A DNA stretch of 35,368 bases from Nitrospirota bacterium. Lineage in GTDB: Bacteria > Nitrospirota > Nitrospiria > JACQBZ01. The stretch spans positions 1 to 35,368 of the forward strand of contig JACQFA010000045.1 of assembly GCA_016200255.1 (NCBI GenBank), read 5' to 3'. Every line of letters starts with the position of its first letter. The stretch's first letter is position 1. Position numbers and translations under genes: made by a program. Under the pieces are notes generated by a model. That model made no database searches. It saw only the letters and a list, made by a program, of their open reading frames with translations, and was not told where the DNA came from. This document shows, piece after piece, positions 1 through 8,491 of the stretch.

Positions 1-235
1 TACCCGCCGCCCCCGCCGCCGTAGCCGCCGGTGCAGCCGCCACCACAACTAAACGTACCGGAGTCGCCGCCCTCTCCATAATTCGCAAACGGTCCCGGCG
101 TCCCTTTATCCACGCAGCCCGGAATCGCCCCATCAAAACTCATTGACGCACCGCAGCCCGTATTGCTCGCATCCACAAAATTGCCCGAATCCACCTGCAT
201 CGTCGTCGCCACAATCCGGCTGTACGTGTTGATCG
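1..235 (-). repeat. Gly/Cys-rich module, second copy (in the giant gene)
   Basis: Positions 1-121 are base-for-base identical to 1228-1348, and similarity continues with scattered changes to about 235. The offset is 1,227 bases (409 codons), so the reading frame is kept. The encoded segment contains a CGGGCTGGYGGGGGG core preceded by a VDKGTPGPFANYGEGGDSG stretch and an MQVDxGNFVDAS motif. The left end of this copy is cut by the window edge. Confidence 0.9.
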
Positions 236-3200
236 GCACAGCCAAGATCTCGGCCCCCGCACCCCCGGTGACATTGACCGTTGGACTGTTGAGTATCGTG
301 TCCTTCAAGGTCACGACCCCCGTCCCGCTCACCGTTGTGGCCGTTCCTACTGTCGCGTTGCCCGTCAAGGTCAGGCTTCCCCCGCTGACCGTCAGCGCTC
401 CCGTCAGGCTCGTCGTCCCCCCCACGCTCGATACCCCCGCCGTCTCGGTCCATGACGGTGCAATCACATTGCCCGTCACCGTCAACCCCGTTGACAGTGT
501 CAGCGCACCCACTGATGGATCCGTCGTCAGGTTCCCGTTGATCGTGACCGTTCCCGTTTCCCGCGCCGCCGTCCCGCTGTTCCCCGTCGCTTGAAGGGTC
601 AGCGTATGGATCGTCAATGTCCCTCCGCCCGGCGTGAAGCTCCCGGTGCCCCCAAACGTCAAATCATCCGGCGATGTCGTCGTCCCGGAGGAATCGTTGT
701 CGCGGAGCACATACACGCTGCCCGCATTTCCGACATAGCTCGCGCCTCCCGGTGAATCCCCGCCCATTGCCTGTAAGGTGGTTGTGGTCAACGGCATCGT
801 GATCGAACCGGCCGAAATATACACACGGCCGCCTCCGCCGCCTCCGCCGGAATCAGAACCGCTGCCGCCCGTCCCGCCATTCGCCGTGATCACCCCGCTG
901 CCCGCCAGTGTCCCCGCCGTAATATAGATGCTGCCGCCGCTCCCGCCTCCGCCGCCACCCCAGACACAGCAACCCACTGCAGGATTCCCCACCTGACCAT
1001 CCGCATGGATCGTCCCGTTCAACGTCAGCGTCCCACTCACCGTCAGTTTCATCGCGCCGGCTCCCACTCCACCCGCGCCGCCGTGATTGCCTCCATTAAC
1101 CCCCAATCCATTTCCTCCGCCGCTGCCCATCATGATCTGCGTCGCCGGCGGATTCATGTCCACACTCCCATAGGCATAGCCGCCCAGACCCGGAACGGTC
1201 CCGGACCCATTGCCGCCCGCGCCCCCATACCCGCCGCCCCCGCCGCCGTAGCCGCCGGTGCAGCCGCCACCACAACTAAACGTACCGGAGTCGCCGCCCT
1301 CTCCATAATTCGCAAACGGTCCCGGCGTCCCTTTATCCACGCAGCCCGTCGCCACCCAATTATAACTCATCGACGACCCGCAGCCCTTATAGCTCGCATC
1401 CACAAAATTGCCCGCGTCCACCTGCATCGTCGTTGCTACAATAGTCGCGAATGTAGTGGCCGGAACCGCTTGGATCATGGAAGAACCCGTCCCCGTTACT
1501 ATCAGCGTTCCGTTAACAGTCAATGTAATATCCCCGGACAGCGTCAGGTTTGCGCCGACGGGATCGTTCACCGTGAGGTTTTGGCCTATCGTGATGGAGC
1601 CCCCCAGGGTTTTCACACCGACACCGCTGATCTTCAGGTTGCTGTAGGCCGGTGTCGTCGAAACGGTCTGGGCCACGCCGGCGCGATATTCGACCATCGT
1701 CCCGGCTGAAATATTCCGTGTTGCAAAGGCCGGGAACGTCGTGGCTGTCCCCGCACCGCCAAGTCTTAAATTACCTGAGGTCAGGTTCAGCGTTCCGGTG
1801 GAAGTTACCTGGAATCCGTTATCATTGAAAACGCTGTTGGCCGTGACATCGCCAATCGTCAATGTCGAAACGGCCGCCGGACTCGATAGAGTCACGCCCG
1901 CCGTATTGTTCACTTTCAGAATATCGTAGGTGTAGCCGCCGGCCGACTGAGCCGCGGTGCCGTTGAAATTGATCGTGCTTCCGGCCACGGTCGTCAGGGT
2001 TCCGCCGCCGGTAAGGTTGCCCGATATATTTAAAGTCCCGGTCCCCGTAAAGGTCAATTGCGCCCGCGCCGCCGTCCCACTGAATATGACATCTCCCCCA
2101 ACCGTGATCGTCCCCGTGCTGATGGTCACCACCGTATTCCCGGTCGATCCTCCGCCCGCAATATTGATGCCACCCGCACTCAGAGTCCCCGCTCCCACCG
2201 CCAGCGTCGCATTGCCCGCCCCGGTGGAGGCTTTCAGCGTGATTGCCCCGCCGCCGGCACCGACTGTGAGAGCATTGGCACCTGAAAGGGTAATCCCGTT
2301 TGAGCTGGCGACAGGGTCATTGATCGTGATCCCGGCTGCTGCCCCGGCCGCCGTCACTGTCATGGTATGGCCTGAGGCAATGACGACAATATTACTCGCA
2401 CCAGGACCGGAAACATTACAGGGCGCAGTCCACTTCGTCCCATCATTCCAGTTGCCGGTGCCGGTCGAAGTGCACGTTCCCCCAAACGCCCAGTTCAGAT
2501 TGTTCCCCCCGTCCGAACTCGTTGTCCCACCCACGATCGTATCCCCGCTCCTCGCATCCGAATCCTGCGGATTCACGTACGACACGGTCTGCGTGCCGCT
2601 CACCGTCAGCCCCCATTGAGTGCCGGGCGTCGAGGATCGGAACTGGATCAGACTGCCCGACGCACCCGCAAAATTGATATTCGTAAAGGTATAGGTCGAG
2701 CCGGCCTTGAACCGAACCTTCACCGAGACCGTCGTGATCGTTACCGTGCTCGCGTCTGCTCCGGCCGTGAAAATCACCGAAGGACTCGTAACCGGATCGG
2801 TACCCGAATTATTCGTGATGGTCAAATTGTTAAAGGCCGACGAAGCGGCGGCCGTCATATTGCCCGACAACGTCTGCTGAGTCGTCCCGGCAAGGGTCAC
2901 CGTGCTGGTTGTAGCCGTAAAAGTCCCGTTGTTCGTATAGTTTCCTTTGAGACTGAGTGTAAACGTCGAGCCATCCAGCGTGCTGCTCGCCGCGATTGTA
3001 AAGTTCCCGTTCACGGTCGTGGCGCCCCCCAGCGTGGCGGTAAAACCGGGATTGTTGATCGTCAAATGGTGATAGGTCGTGGCCTTTACGGTCTGTGGCC
3101 CGGCACCGTTATAGACGACGGTGTTGGGAGTATTGGTCGTAGCATCCAATGTCGTGATCGTAACGGTTCCGGTCAGATTAAGAGTCGCATTAGAGCCGTT

Positions 3201-6200
3201 GGCCAGCGTGCCGGCCCCCGCCAAAGCCGTGCTGACCGTCAGCGTGCCCGTGTTTGTCACTGTCCCGCTGACCGTCAGGTTGGGGATGCTAATAGGATTG
3301 GCACCGCCGATCGTCTTGACGGCGCCTGAGAAAGTATACGTTGCATTGGAGGCTGTGAATGTCCCATTGTTCTGAAGATTCCCGCCGAAGGAAACGGAAA
3401 CAGCCGCGGTATCATTCCATGTGCCGCCGTTATTGATCGTAACGTTACCGGTGAATGTCGATGTACCGATGCCGGATGGGATCGCCAAGGTATTGCTCAC
3501 GCTGGTTGCACCCGTCACGGTCGTCGTCGCTGCCCCGAAATTGATCGTTCCGGTCGTGACGGTCAGCGTTCCGCCAATCGTGGTGGTACCTGCGGCAAAG
3601 CTGACGCCGCCTGATGTGTTGTTAATGGTAACATTATTATAGGTCGTATAAGCCCCAATCGTTTGTGCCACCCCTCCGTTGAAGTTGATCGTGCCATTTC
3701 CGGTTGTCGTCAGTGTTCCTCCGCTTGTGAGATTACCCGCTACATTTACCGTCCCGGCCCCCGTAAAGGTCAATTGCGCCTGAGCCGCCGTGCCGCTGAA
3801 GACGATGGAATTAGTCAGCGTGATCGTACCGGTGCTGACGGTGACGATGGCGTTACGACCACCAGTACCGCTGCCGGGAATAGCGATCCGGCCGGCCGAA
3901 AGCGTGCCCGCGCCCACATTGACGGTGGAGTTCACGCCTGCGGACGGCGCGTTCATCGTGATCGACCCGCTGCCACCGCCCACCGTCAGGGTATTGGTGC
4001 CCGAAAGGGTAATCCCATTAGCGACCGCGGCACTGTTGATTGTAATCCCCGCCGCCGCCGCCGCCGCCGTCACCGTCATCGTGGTGCCCGAGGTAATGAT
4101 GGCATCATTACTGGCGCCTGGACCGGAAACATTGCAAGGCGCGGTCCACTTTGTTCCATCATTCCAATTACCCGAGGCGATCGACGTGCAGGACCCCCCA
4201 AACGCCCAGTTCAGATTATTCCCACCATCGAGGCTCGTCGAATCCGCCACGATCGTATTTCCACCGCTCGCATCCGAATCCTGCGGATTCACATACAATA
4301 CGGTCTGGGTACCCGTGACCACCAGCCCCCACTGGGTGCCGGGCGTCGAGGATCGGAACTGGATCAGATTGCCCAACGCACCCGCAAAATTGATATTCGT
4401 AAAGGTATAGGTCGAGCCGGCATTGAACTGAACCTTGACTGATCCCGTTGTGATTGTGGCCGTGGCGGCCGTGGCCGACGCCGAAAAAACCACTGAGGGA
4501 TTGGTGGTCGTGTTCGTGATCGTTATATTGTTGAAGGCCGAGGTACCGGTCATCGTCCCCGACAGCGTCTGCTGAGTCGTCCCGCTCAAAAGCACGATGC
4601 CGCCGTTGTTTGCAAAGACAGCGGAACCTGAGTTGGTATAGTTTCCCTTAATCGTGAGGGTTCCGGCCGGCGCGGTTTTATTGCCGCTGCCGCCGAGCGT
4701 CAAGTTGCCGTAAACCGGAGTGCCCGATATCGTCTGGGTGGTCCCGGTGTAGTTCACGGTGCTGGTCGGATCGAGACTGATGTTGGCCGTTATAAAGGTG
4801 TTTGGAAATGTCGTCGTGGATGTCAAAAGCAGACTGGTCGAGGCCGCCATTGTGAAATTACCCGTGCCATTGCCCGTAATCTGAAAGTTTCCGTCGCTCA
4901 ACGTGCCCGACGTGATTGTGAGATTGCCGTTCACGGTCGTAGCAGCGCCCAGCGTGGCCGTCCCGCTGGACTTGTTGATTGTCAAATGATAATAGGTGGT
5001 GCCTTTCACCGTCTGCGCACCCGTGCCGTTGTAGTTTACGGTGTTCGGATTCGCATTGGCCGTAAGCGAGCCCGTCGCCAGAAGGGCCCCGCTCACATTG
5101 AGTGTCGAGTTGACCGCATTCGTCCAGGCAGAGGTACCATCCGTCCCTGTGATATTTACAACCGTAATGACACTATTATTGGTGACGGTCGTTCCGGTCG
5201 ACAGGGCCAGGGTACCGGAAACGGTCAGGCTGGCCGAGGCCGAAATGGTTTTATCGTTTGTGATCGTCTTGGTTCCGGTATGGGTAATGGTGCCGGTTCC
5301 ATCAATCGTCGTACCGGATCCATTCAGCGTTATCGCCCCGGTCCCGGCCAAGGTTCCGTTGACGACCAGATTTCCCGAAACAGTGAGGGTTTGACTTGAG
5401 GTGCTGAACGTGCCCGACGTAATCGTGAGATTGCCGTTCACGATCGTGGCCCCGTTCAGAGTGGCGATCTGCCCCGTATTGTTAAAGGTCAAATGATAAT
5501 AAGTGGCGGTTTTCACCGTCTGAGGTGCGGTCGTGCTGTTGTAGTTCACGGTGTTCGGATTTGCACTGGCCGTGAGCGTGCCTCCACCCGCCGTCGTCAG
5601 AAGGACACCGGCGACATTGAGGGTCGAATTGGCAGCGTTGACCCAGGTTGAACCGGCAACTGTGCCGGTAATACTCAAAGCAGCCGTAGATGTTATGGTT
5701 CCATTGTTCGTGACTGTGACTGCACCGCTGATCGTAAATATTCCTGCAAAGGTGAGATTGGCGGCACCATTGATCGTTTTGGCTCCGGTGTTCACGGTTA
5801 CGGGATTGGCGACAGAGCCGGTGCCGTTAATCGTGGTACCCATACCGCTCAGCGTAACCGCACCGCTTCCGATCAACGATCCGTTCACAACAAGGTTTCC
5901 GGAAACACCGAGAGTAGATGTTGAAGCATCTAGTATTGCGCCACTATTAATGGTGAGATTGGTAATCGTCGAAGCGATTGAGAGCGTTACCGAGTTTCCG
6001 GATGTGGTCGCAATAACGGCATCGTCTGTCGAAAGAGGCGCCACACCGCCGACCCAAGTAGTCCCTGTAGACCAGTCTCCACCGGTGGTCGTGCTGGTTA
6101 TGATGGCCGCTTGTGTCTCTTTGTCCGGGATAAAGAAAGTTGCGGTAAAAAACAACAGGCCGAGCACCAGGGCGATGTTTCGGAAGAACGCAATCGAAGG

Positions 6201-6368
6201 AATAGAAAAAAGATCGGGGCCGCCGGTGCAACGCCGGTCATTTGAGAAAAAGGGGAGGCTCCGATATCTGAAATTCGATATCTTTTGAGTTAAACCGCCG
6301 AAACAACCGCCGCTCTGTCTACCTTGCAGTCGCCACGGTCTCTTGGGAGAAACTGCTTTCACACCCAT
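1..6368 (-). CDS. giant secreted beta-strand-repeat surface protein (partial, C-terminus beyond window)
   Basis: I read the minus frame triplet by triplet and found no stop from 6368 to the left edge, about 2,122 codons. The translation is dominated by Thr, Gly, Asn, Ser and Val in short beta-strand repeats of the kind seen in autotransporter-like and filamentous adhesins. One motif of the form YNGTGAQTVK..TYYHLTIN recurs near 5490, 4985, 4750, 3065, 3640, 1935 and 1660. A second, of the form GNWNDGTKWTAPCNVSGPG, recurs near 6070, 4160 and 2445. Positions 1-1440 hold Gly-rich, Cys-containing modules. A hydrophobic signal-like segment (RNIALVLGLLFFTATFF) lies about 63 residues after the first ATG (6368), which overlaps the upstream gene by 50 nt; GTG at 6362, GTG at 6167 and ATT at 6194 are alternative starts. 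It is probably exported and cell-surface. No C-terminal barrel or anchor can be judged because the end is missing. Confidence 0.85.
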   Translation of the reverse strand, partial: MGVKAVSPKRPWRLQGRQSGGCFGGLTQKISNFRYRSLPFFSNDRRCTGGPDLFSIPSIAFFRNIALVLGLLFFTATFFIPDKETQAAIITSTTTGGDWSTGTTWVGGVAPLSTDDAVIATTSGNSVTLSIASTITNLTINSGAILDASTSTLGVSGNLVVNGSLIGSGAVTLSGMGTTINGTGSVANPVTVNTGAKTINGAANLTFAGIFTISGAVTVTNNGTITSTAALSITGTVAGSTWVNAANSTLNVAGVLLTTAGGGTLTASANPNTVNYNSTTAPQTVKTATYYHLTFNNTGQIATLNGATIVNGNLTITSGTFSTSSQTLTVSGNLVVNGTLAGTGAITLNGSGTTIDGTGTITHTGTKTITNDKTISASASLTVSGTLALSTGTTVTNNSVITVVNITGTDGTSAWTNAVNSTLNVSGALLATGSLTANANPNTVNYNGTGAQTVKGTTYYHLTINKSSGTATLGAATTVNGNLTITSGTLSDGNFQITGNGTGNFTMAASTSLLLTSTTTFPNTFITANISLDPTSTVNYTGTTQTISGTPVYGNLTLGGSGNKTAPAGTLTIKGNYTNSGSAVFANNGGIVLLSGTTQQTLSGTMTGTSAFNNITITNTTTNPSVVFSASATAATATITTGSVKVQFNAGSTYTFTNINFAGALGNLIQFRSSTPGTQWGLVVTGTQTVLYVNPQDSDASGGNTIVADSTSLDGGNNLNWAFGGSCTSIASGNWNDGTKWTAPCNVSGPGASNDAIITSGTTMTVTAAAAAAGITINSAAVANGITLSGTNTLTVGGGSGSITMNAPSAGVNSTVNVGAGTLSAGRIAIPGSGTGGRNAIVTVSTGTITLTNSIVFSGTAAQAQLTFTGAGTVNVAGNLTSGGTLTTTGNGTINFNGGVAQTIGAYTTYNNVTINNTSGGVSFAAGTTTIGGTLTVTTGTINFGAATTTVTGATSVSNTLAIPSGIGTSTFTGNVTINNGGTWNDTAAVSVSFGGNLQNNGTFTASNATYTFSGAVKTIGGANPISIPNLTVSGTVTNTGTLTVSTALAGAGTLANGSNATLNLTGTVTITTLDATTNTPNTVVYNGAGPQTVKATTYHHLTINNPGFTATLGGATTVNGNFTIAASSTLDGSTFTLSLKGNYTNNGTFTATTSTVTLAGTTQQTLSGNMTAAASSAFNNLTITNNSGTDPVTSPSVIFTAGADASTVTITTVSVKVRFKAGSTYTFTNINFAGASGSLIQFRSSTPGTQWGLTVSGTQTVSYVNPQDSDARSGDTIVGGTTSSDGGNNLNWAFGGTCTSTGTGNWNDGTKWTAPCNVSGPGASNIVVIASGHTMTVTAAGAAAGITINDPVASSNGITLSGANALTVGAGGGAITLKASTGAGNATLAVGAGTLSAGGINIAGGGSTGNTVVTISTGTITVGGDVIFSGTAARAQLTFTGTGTLNISGNLTGGGTLTTVAGSTINFNGTAAQSAGGYTYDILKVNNTAGVTLSSPAAVSTLTIGDVTANSVFNDNGFQVTSTGTLNLTSGNLRLGGAGTATTFPAFATRNISAGTMVEYRAGVAQTVSTTPAYSNLKISGVGVKTLGGSITIGQNLTVNDPVGANLTLSGDITLTVNGTLIVTGTGSSMIQAVPATTFATIVATTMQVDAGNFVDASYKGCGSSMSYNWVATGCVDKGTPGPFANYGEGGDSGTFSCGGGCTGGYGGGGGGYGGAGGNGSGTVPGLGGYAYGSVDMNPPATQIMMGSGGGNGLGVNGGNHGGAGGVGAGAMKLTVSGTLTLNGTIHADGQVGNPAVGCCVWGGGGGGSGGSIYITAGTLAGSGVITANGGTGGSGSDSGGGGGGGRVYISAGSITMPLTTTTLQAMGGDSPGGASYVGNAGSVYVLRDNDSSGTTTSPDDLTFGGTGSFTPGGGTLTIHTLTLQATGNSGTAARETGTVTINGNLTTDPSVGALTLSTGLTVTGNVIAPSWTETAGVSSVGGTTSLTGALTVSGGSLTLTGNATVGTATTVSGTGVVTLKDTILNSPTVNVTGGAGAEILAVPINTYSRIVATTMQVDSGNFVDASNTGCGASMSFDGAIPGCVDKGTPGPFANYGEGGDSGTFSCGGGCTGGYGGGGGG
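1228..1462 (-). repeat. Gly/Cys-rich module, first copy (in the giant gene)
   Basis: This is the partner of the copy at 1-235. The identical 121-base core is 1228-1348. In both copies the same MQVD.GNFVDAS motif precedes a segment with two Cys before the glycine run. Between the copies (about 780-1000) lie further glycine runs and a Cys-Cys-Val-Trp segment. Confidence 0.9.
1975..2740 (-). repeat. 572-codon-period module, copy B (in the giant gene)
   Basis: This block matches 3691-4456 at a constant offset of 1,716 bases (572 codons). The shared landmarks are the GNWNDGTKWTAPCNVSGPG motif (W codons at 2448 and 4164), the segment encoding STPGTQWGL, the YVNPQDSDA motif and the NINFAGA stretch. 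Similarity is high but not perfect, so this duplication is older than the one at the left edge. Confidence 0.8.
3691..4456 (-). repeat. 572-codon-period module, copy A (in the giant gene)
   Basis: This is the partner of 1975-2740 at an offset of 1,716 bases, with the same order of motifs in frame. A shorter relative of its GNW-type motif also occurs next to the signal segment near 6060-6090, so the N-terminus carries a third, diverged copy. Confidence 0.8.
4900..5060 (-). repeat. about 169-codon tandem repeat, distal copy (partner at 5407-5570)
   Basis: The stretch beginning near 4902 and running through the Y.GTGAQTVK.TTYYHLT motif is repeated at 5408-5570 with an offset of 507 bases that becomes 510 by the end, so one codon was gained or lost. 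A looser third relative lies near 3000-3125. This shows that the giant gene grew by several rounds of in-frame duplication of different unit sizes. Confidence 0.7.
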
Positions 6369-7167
6369 TTGTCCCCGCTGACGTTACCACATAGTGGTAG
6401 GCGGTGCCTGCCACCACGTTTTGATCCAGATACTTATAATCAAGCGTTGGAACTGTGTTCAAACGTACATACCCACCACCGATGCTCGTGCTGCGCCATA
6501 CGTAATAGCCGGCCAGGTCGGTGCTCTTATTCGCTGTCCAGCGTAATTGGATATATGATTTTCTGCTTCTGCTCTCGAGCCCGGTGGGTGTGGCTGGAGC
6601 ATTTTGAGAAATGCTGTTGAGGGTCAAGGTAAAGAGCCGTATTTCCGGACTGCCGCCCGTTCCATTACTTGCATAGCTGTAGCTGGAGGCCGCATTCAGA
6701 TCGATGAGCTGACCGGTCGTTTGATCCTGAAAACTGACCATACCCAAATGGCAGGAGTCCGACGGAATCGTCGGCGGAGCCGTCCAGGCCACGGTCACCG
6801 GGGAGCTGCTCTGCTGAGAGACCACCTTGATCGTCCAACTTTTCGGAAGGCCGGCCGCCCGGATGTCCCGCCACAGCAACTGGAGATAGCCGGGATAGGT
6901 CGTCTCGCCTTCATGAGTAAAGGACGCCTGGACCGGGCCGGCCAGCAACGCCACCACGTCCGAGGCATTGTCATACAGATCGGTGCTGGTTGAAAGGCTC
7001 CCTGCCTCCAGCCGGTTCACCAACAGGCCTCCGTCCGCATTGGAATCCGGAACCGAAACACCAAAGTCCATCGTCCAATCCCCGGCCCGTGCCGATGGCG
7101 GGAAGACCACGCATGGAAGGAGGAGAAGCATGAAAGCCAGACCGGCTTTTTTAGCGAGCAGGGTCAT
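6319..7167 (-). CDS. secreted fibronectin type III-like domain protein
   Basis: The product is 282 aa. It starts with a clear Sec signal peptide: two lysines, a leucine-rich core and an AxA cleavage site near residue 28. The middle (about 30-190) is beta-rich and not recognised. The last 90 residues look like a fibronectin type III domain, with a PATPTGLESR entry, an IQLRWTANKSTDLAGYYVWR strand pair and a YHYVVTSAGTNG end. An AGAGG ribosome site lies 6-7 nt before the ATG. The coding sequence ends 50 nt inside the first possible start of the giant gene, so the two are probably co-transcribed and perhaps translationally coupled. A secreted partner or accessory of the giant surface protein is a reasonable inference, but the sequence gives no biochemical role. 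Confidence 0.8.
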   Translation of the reverse strand: MTLLAKKAGLAFMLLLLPCVVFPPSARAGDWTMDFGVSVPDSNADGGLLVNRLEAGSLSTSTDLYDNASDVVALLAGPVQASFTHEGETTYPGYLQLLWRDIRAAGLPKSWTIKVVSQQSSSPVTVAWTAPPTIPSDSCHLGMVSFQDQTTGQLIDLNAASSYSYASNGTGGSPEIRLFTLTLNSISQNAPATPTGLESRSRKSYIQLRWTANKSTDLAGYYVWRSTSIGGGYVRLNTVPTLDYKYLDQNVVAGTAYHYVVTSAGTNGCESSFSQETVATAR

Positions 7168-7376
7168 GACAACCTCTACGTCATGAAACGATCACGAACC
7201 GTCCTTTTAAACTATAGCAAACGGATTGCTTTATGACGAATGAAAGACGATAAAACCGGATGAAATTTAGGAGTAACCATTTATTTATGTGGTCATCCCA
7301 CAAGGTTGTATCATGGCCGTAACTTGCCGAATCCGAGATTCCATACATAGGGAGGACTACCGGATAAAATCGGTCT
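7168..7376 (-). promoter_or_regulatory. long 5' leader of the fn3/giant-protein operon
   Basis: About 200 nt separate the predicted minus-strand start site (near 7370) from the ATG at 7167. The leader holds two small inverted repeats, GAATC/GATTC at 7329-7341 and TGTGG/CCACA at 7288-7302. I did not recognise any known riboswitch class in it. A 99-aa minus-strand open frame crosses the whole region and its promoter, and I do not regard it as a gene. Confidence 0.35.
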
Positions 7377-7405
7377 ATCCTACTATCTTGAAACGACCTT
7401 GTCAA
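7377..7405 (-). promoter_or_regulatory. sigma70-like promoter for the fn3/giant-protein operon
   Basis: On the minus strand a perfect TTGACA (7400-7405) is followed after 17 nt by TAGGAT (7377-7382, 4 of 6 consensus bases). It is divergent from the promoter of the molybdoenzyme gene at 7444-7472. Confidence 0.55.
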
Positions 7406-7443
7406 TATAATGCGCCCAACGACAGGATTCCGTTTTCCGCCTA

Positions 7444-7472
7444 TTGCGAGTCGGATGATCCGCGCGTATAAT
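7444..7472 (+). promoter_or_regulatory. sigma70-like promoter for the molybdoenzyme gene
   Basis: TTGCGA (7444-7449), a 17-nt spacer and a perfect TATAAT (7467-7472). The expected start site near 7479 leaves a leader of only about 11 nt before the ATG at 7490, with no convincing ribosome site. Confidence 0.6.
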
Positions 7473-7489
7473 AGCATCATTTCGGTGCC

Positions 7490-8491
7490 ATGATGATCAA
7501 GTTCAATCGCCGCATGTTTCTCCGATCCGCAGGCCTGGGCGCTCTGGCTTCAAGCCGGCCCGGACCGGCCGAGGCCGGGACGTTTTTCTGGAAGCGTCTT
7601 TTTTCCATCCCGCCACGCGATACCGTCTTAATCACGCCGAACGACAAGTTCTACATCGTGAGCTATGCCGGATTTCCAACGATCAATCTGGCCGAATGGT
7701 CTCTCTATATCGGAGGACTGGTCAAAAAACCTTTTCGTTTCACCTTCGCCGATTTCTACGGCCGCCCGTCCATCGAGATGGCCGCAACGCTGATCTGCAT
7801 CGACACGCTGCCTGGCGCGGACAGCATCAGCAACGCCATCTGGCGCGGCATTCCGCTGAAATCACTTCTGGAAGAGGTCGGGCCCGATCCGGCCGCTTTC
7901 GACGTGGTCTTTCGGGCGGCCGACGGGTACAGCGACAGCATCCCGTTTCAGCGAGCCATGAACGGCGACGTACTGCTGGCCTACACGATGAACGGCGAGC
8001 CGCTGCCCCCGGCTCACGGCTACCCGATTCGGGCCGTCGTGCCCGGGCTGTACGGAATTAAAAACGTCAAATGGATCACCGAAATCGAGGTGGTGGATTA
8101 CGACTATAAAGGATACTGGCAGCAGCGGGGATGGACGGACAAAGGCGAAATCCGGATCGTCTCCCGGATCGACAACCCCGGCCATTACCAGGAAATCAAA
8201 GGCCGCGAGCATACCGTTGTCGGGCTGGCCTTCGGAGGTTACTATGGGATCGGCCGGGTCGAGCTCAGCACCGATGGCGGCAAAACCTGGAACCCGACCG
8301 CTTTAGATCCGCCGCTTTCACCCTACACATGGGTGATCTGGAAATACCAATGGGCGATCTCATCACCGGGGGCCTACACGCTGATGGTTCGCGCCTGGGA
8401 CAAGCGGGGGCAGATGCAACCCGCCAAGCTGGAACAGGCCTATCCGGCCGGCGCCAGTGGGTATCATACGATCGTCGCGTTGGTTTCGTAA
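7490..8491 (+). CDS. Tat-exported molybdopterin-dependent oxidoreductase (sulfite oxidase/YedY superfamily)
   Basis: The product is 333 aa. The N-terminus carries a twin-arginine motif (NRRMFLRSAG, residues 6-15), so it is probably exported folded with its cofactor. Residues about 60-205 match the oxidoreductase molybdopterin-binding domain: Cys103 in ATLICIDTLPG is placed as the molybdenum ligand, followed by NAIWRGIPL and GYPIRAVVPGLYGIKNVKWI. Residues about 215-330 look like the Mo-co dimerisation domain (VELSTDGGKTWNPT, YTLMVRAWDKRG). The segment after Cys103 reads IDT where many relatives have an IGN-type sequence. No haem domain or CxxCH is present, so electrons must go to a separate carrier. 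The substrate cannot be told from sequence. The gene stands alone between a divergent operon and a convergent terminator. Confidence 0.85.
   Translation: MMIKFNRRMFLRSAGLGALASSRPGPAEAGTFFWKRLFSIPPRDTVLITPNDKFYIVSYAGFPTINLAEWSLYIGGLVKKPFRFTFADFYGRPSIEMAATLICIDTLPGADSISNAIWRGIPLKSLLEEVGPDPAAFDVVFRAADGYSDSIPFQRAMNGDVLLAYTMNGEPLPPAHGYPIRAVVPGLYGIKNVKWITEIEVVDYDYKGYWQQRGWTDKGEIRIVSRIDNPGHYQEIKGREHTVVGLAFGGYYGIGRVELSTDGGKTWNPTALDPPLSPYTWVIWKYQWAISSPGAYTLMVRAWDKRGQMQPAKLEQAYPAGASGYHTIVALVS

Noticed and set aside
163..6288. Many plus-strand open frames of 60-260 residues across the left 6.3 kb, such as 1005-1709, 1957-2619, 2616-3329, 3663-4442 and 5551-6288
   Set aside because: They are antisense shadows of the giant minus-strand gene. 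The repeat-rich, Thr/Gly/Val-coding sequence leaves the opposite strand free of stops, and these frames have no ribosome sites and low-complexity products.
7288..7341. c-di-GMP or other known riboswitch in the leader of the fn3 gene
   Set aside because: Only short hairpins are present; the conserved cores of the common classes are not seen.
7181..7480. 99-aa minus-strand frame between the fn3 gene and the molybdoenzyme gene
   Set aside because: It crosses a good promoter and its leader, has a poor start context and no recognisable protein features.
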